Assembly (NCBI RefSeq): GCF_024763615.1
Contig: NC_077224.1
Span: 4,030,001 to 4,094,000 of the forward strand
Direction: 5' to 3'
Length of the DNA: 64,000 bases
Source: Phlebotomus papatasi
Lineage: Eukaryota > Arthropoda > Insecta > Diptera > Psychodidae
The notes beneath the pieces are model-generated. The model did no database searches. It had not been told where the DNA came from and saw nothing but the letters and a program-made list of their open reading frames with translations. Both the position numbers and the translations under genes were made by a program. Numbering within the stretch: position 1 is the stretch's first letter; each line of letters begins with the position of its first letter. Shown one piece after another: positions 59,001 through 64,000 of the stretch.

Positions 59001-60790
59001 TTATAAACTTTTTTTTAGTATTATACGATTTATGAGTATTTCATAAGTCCCCTGTTTCCTGTGTTTCCTGTGTAATATCTAGATAGAGTATGCAAAAAAT
59101 ATAATATCATGGAAAATTGATTAACAAAAGAAATGTCCGAAATTGCAATCTAGCCGAAATTTTGTACAGTTCCCCTCGTTTGCAGAAACGACTTTTTTGT
59201 TTTTTTTTTGCATTGTGTAATCTCTAGAGTATGCAAAAACTATAAGTTCATGAAAAATTGAGGAACAAAAGAAATGTCCGAAATTGCAATCTGGCCGAAA
59301 TTTGGTACAGTTCCCCTCGTTCGTAGGAACGAGATTTTTTTGTTTTTTGCATTGTGTAATCTCTAGAGTATGCAAAAACTATAAGTTCATGAAAAATTGA
59401 GGAACAAAAGAAATGTCCGAAATTGCAATCTGGCCGAAATTTGATACAGTCACCGTTTATAAGTAGAAATTTTATTTTAAAATGTTATCACTTTGTAAAA
59501 TTTCCATTCATTCTACGTCAGCTATAATCCCACTTCTGACTGTAATATCTCCCGCTTGCTAATGAAGTTGATTTAAATTGTTTCTAAATGTATTTTTCTT
59601 GGATTCCTCGGGATTCTATAGGAAAACTCCTGTTCTTTGTGTTTGGAAAAGGTTTTCCTGGGATAATCTTTCAATTCCCAACAAAAATATGGTTCATAAG
59701 ACTAAAATTCCCTCTGAAAAAAAAGAAATAATAGCAAAAGAAATCAAACAGGTACTTACACTTTCAGCGCGGCAAAGGAAGACTCCATTTCCAGTCGTTT
59801 TGATTTTTCCATTTCAAGTTCCTGCTCCAGGCGTGTCTTGTCCTTCTCCAGGAAATCCATTTTCTCCTTGAGAACATGAACACTCATTCCATCGTCGGAT
59901 TCCGTGATATTTTGAATAGTTTCCCGCAATGTATGATTATCCTTGAGCAATTGATCCTCCCTCTGACGCATTAGCTCCAATTGATTATCCTTATCATCGA
60001 GAATTCTCTTGTAAATATCATGCATGTGCGAGGGAGATTTTGGTGAACCACTCAACAAATGATGACCACCAATGCCACTTCGACTTTCCCATCGTGATCT
60101 ATCTGCCGATGGCTTAATGGGTAAACCCCGTTCAGCCATTTCTTCTCTCGTATGTTGAAACACAGCCTCATGTCCAGACATCTCCAGCAAATCCGGTCGT
60201 TCAATCTTCTCCAGACTCGTATCTGATGGTGATCTCTCAATACTCGTCATCAATCTATAGCGCGAACGAAGAGATTCCAGTTCTGATTTGTGGTCTCTTG
60301 TCAATTTTTCCGTAATCTCCTTGATAACCTTCTCCTTTTCCTCATTCACCTTTGCCTCCCTCATCCGATAGTCCTCAGTTGCCTCCATCAGATTCTTCAC
60401 TTTTCCATCCATTTCCTCCACAACGCTCTCAAATTTCTTAACAGTTAGCCCATGTTCCTCCTCCAGAACCTTCTTCTCATTCTGCAGCATCATAATCATT
60501 TCATTGCTACTATCTAAATTCTTTTTCAAATCATTCAACTCCAATTCATGATCAACTGTACGTTTTATCAGTTCCTGCTGATGATTTCCCGTCTCTAACT
60601 TTACCATCTCCCACGCATCACTCAATGTCTTCAATTGACTGTGCAAATCACTTTTACCACTTTCAGATTCATTCCTAATAACTTTTACTTGATCTCTCAG
60701 CACACCAATGGCTGAATGAGACTGCAAATAGACTTCCCTGAGGATGTTCCTCAGCTTCTCCACTTCACTCCTTGTTTCTCCCAAATTCTC
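46915..60790 (-). CDS. Atg17: Atg17/FIP200 (RB1CC1 orthologue), 3' part, six coding exons
   Basis: In transcript order the exons are 60790-59760, 55700-55526, 55443-55306, 55228-55111, 52049-51739 and 47004-46915. All junctions are GT-AG and all phases fit, giving 620 residues and a stop. FIP200 is the scaffold of the Atg1/ULK1 complex at the start of autophagy; its C-terminal Claw binds cargo receptors. Seen here: about 340 residues of mostly heptad-rich coiled coil with a Ser-rich break (SIERSPSDTSLEKIE), then the Claw (KGDLVFVVWNSAHEQYIIVQ, ILYFLHGES, KVIEKEYCVARK, RYKVSKGTKFYRVKV), very like the human C-terminus (GTKFYRVKAV). Unlike human RB1CC1, which ends just after FYRVKAV, this reading continues for about 155 residues. 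The N-terminal exons lie beyond the right edge, so the intron at 60791 is longer than 3.2 kb. Confidence 0.95.
47583..47706 (+). mobile_element. tRNA-derived SINE fragment
   Basis: An A-box-like AGTCAAGTGGAAGAGCAC and a B-box GGGTTCAAATCCCC sit at tRNA spacing. After a T run comes a body 'tctggcgttaaaagtgttcg' / 'gattgcatccagtgagcttcac' shared with about 62510-62560, where no tRNA head is seen. Pairing in the tRNA-like part is too poor for a working tRNA gene. Confidence 0.65.
47705..48240. repeat. giant hairpin element, second copy
   Basis: Arms of ~240-290 bp meet near 48005 with almost no loop. Same family as 45118-46028. It lies directly against the SINE fragment. Confidence 0.8.
48241..49085. 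other. Atg17 intron, no gene seen
   Basis: Nothing recognised. Confidence 0.4.
49086..49232. mobile_element. short hAT-like MITE
   Basis: Ends CCAGCGCACAATAACTTTTG and, inverted, CCCAACGCACTATAACTTTT, with TTTGTTTxxTAAACATG continuing the arms. An exact target duplication is not clear. Confidence 0.6.
49472..49730. repeat. dispersed 280-bp repeat, second copy
   Basis: Matches 23205-23482 over its length ('gaaaaatgcgacc', 'cgtacacatttcacga', 'catatgggaaacataggaaatg'). Confidence 0.75.
50314..50740. mobile_element. palindromic MITE, GTGTGCCAAATTTCGGC family, copy 2
   Basis: Ends GGGTAAGTGTGCCAAATTTC and complement. The interior is collinear with copy 1 at 28194-28586. Confidence 0.72.
51022..51075. 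repeat. short perfect hairpin with CCAAT sequences
   Basis: 15-bp arms TTCTCTGATTGGCTG / CAGCCAATCAGAGAA around a 24-bp loop. Weaker pairing extends outward, so probably a tiny MITE. Confidence 0.6.
51540..51561. repeat. (CT)n microsatellite
   Basis: About 10 CT units in DNA downstream of an Atg17 exon. Confidence 0.8.
51739..52049 (-). CDS. Atg17: Atg17 exon: acidic Ser-rich tail after the Claw
   Basis: Acceptor gttggggcag; two bases complete the split codon (TTA), then 103 codons to a donor gtagga after GAG (51741-51739). It is low-complexity and probably disordered: Ser/Thr/Pro-rich first (SQSTSTELPSSSSIPP), then acidic, with a near-repeat ISVTEEDE / ISVSEEDE. A YISV motif at 51789-51778 is followed by SEEDE and fits the LIR core pattern (aromatic-x-x-hydrophobic) with a downstream acidic run. 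If the donor is not used, the frame runs to a stop at 51688, giving an alternative end. Support is splice phase and composition, not homology. Confidence 0.75.
52090..52125. repeat. (TTGAA)n microsatellite
   Basis: Pentanucleotide run about 40 bp upstream (transcript sense) of the acceptor at 52050-52052. Confidence 0.75.
52403..53296. mobile_element. TTAA-flanked element with palindromic GGGTCATATATGACCC motifs
   Basis: Ends CTCTTTCGCGTC and complement, flanked by TTAA (52399-52402, 53297-53300). Inside, a 16-bp perfect palindrome GGGTCATATATGACCC occurs at about 52703 and 53151, with a one-mismatch version near the left end. The host on both sides is the 'aaattcacatcttttt...aaaag' repeat also seen near 12400-12620. 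Lies in an Atg17 intron. Confidence 0.8.
53498..54320. mobile_element. element with GAGCTCATAATTTTGGAC ends
   Basis: GTAGGAGAAAAGCTCATAAT at the left faces AGTAGGGGAAGAGCTCATAA (inverted) at the right. 'tttggaca' motifs recur inside. Lies in an Atg17 intron. Confidence 0.6.
54761..55002. mobile_element. CACTGAGA-end MITE, copy B
   Basis: Collinear with 43916-44158. It ends about 110 bp downstream (transcript sense) of the Atg17 Claw exon. Confidence 0.78.
55111..55228 (-). CDS. Atg17: Atg17 exon: end of the Claw domain
   Basis: Acceptor cttttcag, donor gtaagt after 55111. It reads DENRYKVSKGTKFYRVKV, the last Claw strands, and continues with EPRSSSPLLWEAASRAARK, ending one base into a codon. 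In human RB1CC1 the protein ends a few residues after FYRVKAV; here the frame stays open into the next exon. Confidence 0.95.
55306..55443 (-). CDS. Atg17: Atg17 exon: Claw domain middle
   Basis: It is exactly 46 codons in phase 0, with acceptor gtgcacag and donor gtgaga. It reads DASILYFLHGESYNTLKL and VTHVIAKVIEKEYCVARK. YFLHGES and KVIEKEYC correspond to FLHSES and KVMEKEYC of human RB1CC1. Confidence 0.96.
55526..55700 (-). CDS. Atg17: Atg17 exon: entry into the Claw domain
   Basis: The first base completes the Val codon split at 59760, which fixes the acceptor at 55703-55701 (gatcaacag) rather than the nearby ccccag. It reads NTPESTAVSPDQMTRS, then SVSTCSKGDLVFVVWN and EQYIIVQ before the donor gtgagt at 55525. 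GDLVFVVWNSAHEQY is the first Claw strand pair (human GDLVLV...HDNYVLF). Confidence 0.94.
55701..56192. other. Atg17 intron, no gene seen
   Basis: Only a lone end of the CTGCCTTTGAA element family (about 55881-55922) is recognised. Confidence 0.4.
56193..56342. mobile_element. 150-bp palindromic MITE, GCCGTACTCACTATGGCG ends
   Basis: About 30-bp inverted ends starting TAGCCGTACTCACTATGGCG; the interior has repeated 'gataacgaga' motifs. The target duplication is ambiguous (TA or ACT). Confidence 0.75.
56387..57507. mobile_element. GTTATCACA-end MITE, second copy
   Basis: GGAGTTATCACACTAGA at the left faces TCTAGTGTGATACCAC at the right. Inner 'ttaatgtgaatcacattaaaa' text matches 11832-12236. 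Confidence 0.55.
57900..58015. repeat. 21-bp minisatellite, GC-rich
   Basis: About five units related to GCGGCGAAAATGAGAACAG. Two overlapping reading frames show 7-residue periodicity (GENENRC, GETEKSR); this reflects the repeat, not a gene. Confidence 0.8.
58063..58745 (+). mobile_element. probable retroelement splitting a MITE
   Basis: Interrupts a GTTCGTAAATG-family MITE (58022-58062 | 58746-59046). The right end has AATAAA followed by a (TCTA)n tail and AATG; AATG is also at the left junction. The left part has a GC-rich head (GGTCTGGTCGGATGGCCGTG). The tail suggests a + strand non-LTR element or SINE; no transposase or polymerase frame seen. Confidence 0.55.
59128..59455. repeat. ~140-bp tandem triplication of a MITE end
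   Basis: The block 'aaagaaatgtccgaaattgc' + 'ctggccgaaatttggtacag' recurs at about 59128, 59267 and 59408, with a shared 'gcattgtgtaatctctagagt' spacer. The unit is the right end of the GTGTGCCAAATTTCGGC family. Confidence 0.75.
59760..60790 (-). CDS. Atg17: Atg17 exon: long coiled coil
   Basis: Acceptor tttcag lies at 60793-60791 and the donor gtaagt starts at 59759. This is the longest coding stretch in the window, 343 codons plus 2 bases. It is a Glu/Lys/Leu heptad-rich coiled coil (LRDQVKVIRNESE, MLQNEKKVLEEEHGL, EKLTRDHKSELESLRSRY). The coil is broken by a Ser/Pro/Gly segment (RSPSDTSLEKIE, then GIGGHHLLSGSPKSPSHM) and resumes with ILDDKDNQLELMRQRE. FIP200 uses such a coil for dimerisation and binding of complex partners. 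It opens in phase 0, so a further coil exon is expected upstream. Confidence 0.94.
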
Positions 60791-61217
60791 CTGAAAACCC
60801 CAGACAATAACCAAAATTTATTCCCTCTGCATAAATTCTTCCTCAACATTTTTTTTTCTTTTTCTTCAATGGATGATGATGCAAAAAACAAAAAAAAAAG
60901 GAAAGAAAATTGTGCATTGGAAAGGGCAAGGGAAGAAGGAAAGGCAAGAAATTCGAGATGTTGCGTATGCTTTCAGCCGCAATATCGAAGATTACTTTCA
61001 GATATTCAACTTAATAATGTTTGGGCCACCATATCGAGATAAAAAAGCAATTTTCTCTTTTTTTTTGCCATAAATCTAGAAAAGAAATATTTTACATTTT
61101 GCATACGTCACACTCTCCAAATTATTGAAGCAGCATAACCGAAAAATCAGCCGCAATTTATACCAAATTTCATTTTTTTAATTATTCAGTTTGTATTACA
61201 TCAGCTATTCTTTTTAT
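60791..61217. other. Atg17 intron, no gene seen
   Basis: Upstream (transcript sense) of the coil exon. Overlapping small frames here are not supported. Confidence 0.4.
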
Positions 61218-61990
61218 CTCAGACGGATAACTTCGGTGATTTCCAGTGAAAAAGGTTAGTCACCCTGAGATGAAAACACTTTTTTTGGTTTTGTCCAGAG
61301 CTTTCGATCCTGATAGGGATCTTCTTAACTGGTCAATCAATTCAGTGATCTCCATCAGGATCGAAAGCTCTGGGCAAAACCAAAAAAGTGTTTTTATCTT
61401 ATACGGGTTTCAGACCTGAGGCTTATGCCGAAAATAGACACAGACCGATCCTCGAGAATACTCAGCTCGAAGAATTTAGCGGTAAAGGATCAGCCCAACT
61501 AAGTATCATACACTGAGAATTTAGGATCAATGATTCGCGTTTTCTGTGTAAATTTCTATTAAATCTCCACACTTTGATTACTGAAAGACCTCTTAAGTGC
61601 AATATCAATGGATTTTTGTACAGAAAGATGCACTCTGACCTTCCCATTACTCCAATCTTAATGCATTTAAGATTTTGAGATTTTGATCCCTGAGTGTATC
61701 GACACCAATCCTCATTTTTCGGGTTGATCCCTAAGACAATCCCTGTGTCTATTTTGGGCTTTAGCCATACGGCTTAAATCCTCTAATTCCTTATCATGCT
61801 AGATTTTTCAGAAAATTGTTGCTTTGGTTTGAATATTAAAGGCAAATTATCCATTAGAATTTTAAAAAAATTAACAAAATTGTTTGTTATTAAGATTTTT
61901 GAGGCCTTTGGGAACTGGACTAAACCTCCAGTCTGAAGCCGGTATTAGGGTGACCAAGCTTTTCACTGGAAATCACTCGAGATATCCCTC
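61218..61990. mobile_element. TIR element with a second palindrome inside
   Basis: Outer ends share GTGATTTCCAGTGAAAA and a CACCCT block (about 61235-61275, 61940-61985, inverted). Within it 61268-61405 is a separate palindrome with arms AACACTTTTTTTGGTTTTG and GAGCTTTCGATCCTGAT. Confidence 0.6.
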
Positions 61991-62690
61991 TGAAATCAAT
62001 TACGTCAGTTGCGTCAGTTCATCGTTGAGATAATTTTTTTTATCTTTAATTTCCATAAAATATATTCTAATGTATGCAATGAATGAAGGGGCTCTACTAA
62101 AATCACCTATAGACTTAGATATAGAAAATTAAAAAAATAAAAACATAAAATAAAATAGAAAATAAAAGTACATTATTTTACATATTTTACGTATTAGGTA
62201 TTTTAATAAAAGCGGGTTCTTCTACTGAAATAAAAATTAATAAAACTTGATTGATACTATCTATTCTCTCTTCAGATATTGTTAGTAATAAATAATAGAA
62301 AATCAGTAAGCGTCGGGGGATGGGGTACCTTAGAAAAAGACGATTCTTCCCAAAGCTTTTGGCTCGGACTTCAAGCCTTCCTCAGTGGTCAAATCTAGAA
62401 TTTTCTTGCTTTGTCAATTGGTCTGAGATATCGACTTCCGGTCTTCGATGACCCCCAATAAAAAAAAACAATATCTCCTCAATATCAATCCCCTTCAGTT
62501 CACCAAGAATTTTTCTGGCGTTAAAGGTGATCGGATTGCATCCAGTAAGCTTCACTGCACTTGATTCCATGAGCATGGGACTGACAACCTCATCGCGTAT
62601 AAGAAAAAATATAATAATGTATGCCTAGAAATCCCCTTGCGAGAAGGCCAAGTTCCTTTATGGAATTATTATTGAAATTTCAAACACGGC
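61991..62690. other. repeat-derived Atg17 intron DNA
   Basis: Holds the SINE-body match (about 62510-62560) and 'cttccggtcttcgatgaccc' text that recurs at 62815. No coding signal. Confidence 0.45.
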
Positions 62691-63240
62691 TGCATTGGTT
62701 TTCATCGGTAATGAATCGGTTAAGTACCGATTATTGAATAATTTTTTTCACAATTTTTTTTTCGTGGCCTTAAGTTTGTTCCCGAGCTAGAGGTCAAACG
62801 GTAAGAGATATCACCTTCCGGTCTTCGATGACCCCAAATTAGTGGACATGATCCTGGACGGTCTTTTTTCCTTTTTCCCCTATCCTACCTCTATCCCGTA
62901 AAAAGCATGTTTTGTCAAAATTGACCCAAACTTTTCCAATAATTTTCGGATTTGTTTTAGAGGTAGTCCAGGCGAACATTTATTCCAAACATAATACTGG
63001 AAAATTCGCCATTTTGAATTATTGAAAGTCAAAGGTGAACCATTTTGGAGGACACATTTTTCAATGGATTTGTTTAAACTTGGATTTTTTGAAAGACGTT
63101 GAAATTCTGAACCCAGCTGCATCAGTCACAATCGGTAATGAATCGGTTAGTACCGATTTTTTTTGTTTTTCAAATGGTTTTGTGATTTATGAATCAATTT
63201 GATCTCTAGTAGATTAGTGATACCAAAAGATTATGCAAAA
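62691..63240. repeat. CGGT-rich dispersed repeat, another copy
   Basis: 'atcggtaatgaatcggtta' and 'gagctagaggtcaaacggt' text matches the 22325-23028 family. Confidence 0.6.
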
Positions 63241-63246
63241 AAACTA

Positions 63247-63698
63247 CAGTAGATCCCGGCATTATGCACATTTTCGGGACCGAAAAAAAACGCGCGAAAT
63301 GCCATTAAGCATCGAGTAAATTTGTATACCCACAGAGGCTTTCTTTTAAATAAATCTGTCGTAGAACGAATTTCGCGCGGAGTAAAAGTAGTTCAAACAA
63401 AAAGATTCAACTATTTAATAGAAATGCATAAACAAACTGTACTTTTTGGCAAGAGTTCTTCAATAAATGGTTAGAATATTTTTAAAAAAAATTACCTTAA
63501 TAGAAGAAATTAAAGTTTTATTCTGAAAAAGTAGCAAATTGTTTTCAAATTTCCCGCGTCACTATTCAGTATACATTCAGGCGTATTTCAAAAATTATTT
63601 CATAAATTGAATCCCAATGTTAGGCAAACTTGCATAATTGTATGTGCATAATTCCGTCAGGTGCATAATCCCGAAGTGCATAATGCCGGGACTGAGTG
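63247..63698. mobile_element. TA-flanked MITE, empty sister of 35649-36549
   Basis: Ends CAGTAGATCCCGGCATTATG and complement of CACTCAGTCCCGGCATTATG; TA at 63245-63246 and 63699-63700. Collinear with 35649-36549 but without its two insertions. Confidence 0.85.
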
Positions 63699-63700
63699 TA

Positions 63701-64000
63701 ATTCGCGGTGAGCTCTATCTCGTGAGTTCGAGCATTCCGTAAAAGAAAAAAAAAGCATTTCGCAAAAGAATTTTGACCTATTTGTGGTGTTGACTCTCGG
63801 GATTTTGTCTCTTTAGTATTTCCACTTTTCGGGTTTTTGGGTTTGGGACTTCCAAATGAACGACTGCCACTCGAACGATAGCCATAATAAACCAGTAATG
63901 AATCGGTAAACGATTATTCTGGATCTAACTAACATAGATCGTGGATAATGCGCAATTTACAGTTAAGGCTATAATTCTTGAGAGCAACACTTTTGTCTGA
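63701..64000. other. window end, no gene seen
   Basis: 'gtaatgaatcggtaaacg' text of the CGGT-rich repeat near 63890. Nothing else recognised. Confidence 0.4.

Noticed and set aside
60716..61073. Small + strand frames over the Atg17 coil exon boundary and intron
   Set aside because: They are antisense to the coiled-coil exon and continue into A-rich intron DNA; no conserved features.

Overview
This is a 64-kb window of an AT-rich, intron-rich, repeat-dense animal nuclear genome. The two recognisable genes encode proteins that look insect-like. The TLDc part of the first resembles dipteran Skywalker very closely from memory, so a fly, possibly a nematoceran such as a sand fly, is the best guess. 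The species is inferred, not shown. I saw no rRNA gene, no intact tRNA gene, no CRISPR array and no bacterial-style operon.

Gene 1 (+ strand, 5923-24226) is the 3' part of skywalker (sky, the TBC1D24 orthologue), a TBC + TLDc protein of synaptic vesicle traffic. Six coding exons join in phase (1148 nt, giving about 381 residues and a stop). The N-terminal part of the TBC domain lies upstream of the window. A separate ATG with a TATA-like box inside intron 10723-18194 could start a short TLDc-only isoform. Gene 2 (- strand, 60790 down to 46915) is the 3' part of Atg17/FIP200 (RB1CC1), the autophagy-initiation scaffold. Six coding exons join in phase (1863 nt, giving 620 residues and a stop). 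They carry a long coiled coil, the C-terminal Claw domain, and an acidic Ser-rich tail beyond the Claw. The genes converge tail to tail with about 22.7 kb between their stop codons. I see no functional link between them.

Nearly everything else is decayed transposable elements, many nested. Regions in order: Stowaway-like, TA-flanked and piggyBac-like elements before the first exon (1592-4841); a ~58-bp satellite split by a non-LTR insertion (7665-9200); a foldback element and a 538-bp-arm inverted duplication of a Tc1 transposase pseudogene in sky intron 10723-18194; nested Tc1 and other elements in intron 18354-23718; an intergenic region full of MITEs (24.3-46.8 kb); long hairpins, a tRNA-derived SINE fragment and TTAA- or TA-flanked elements within and around Atg17 (45-64 kb).

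Several insertions can be checked inside the window, because a second copy of the host repeat lacks the insertion (an internal empty site). These give target-site duplications of TTAA (15988-16889), TA (31653-31961 and 35957-36190) and AA (35710-35910). Most 60-100 residue open frames are chance frames in AT-rich repeats.
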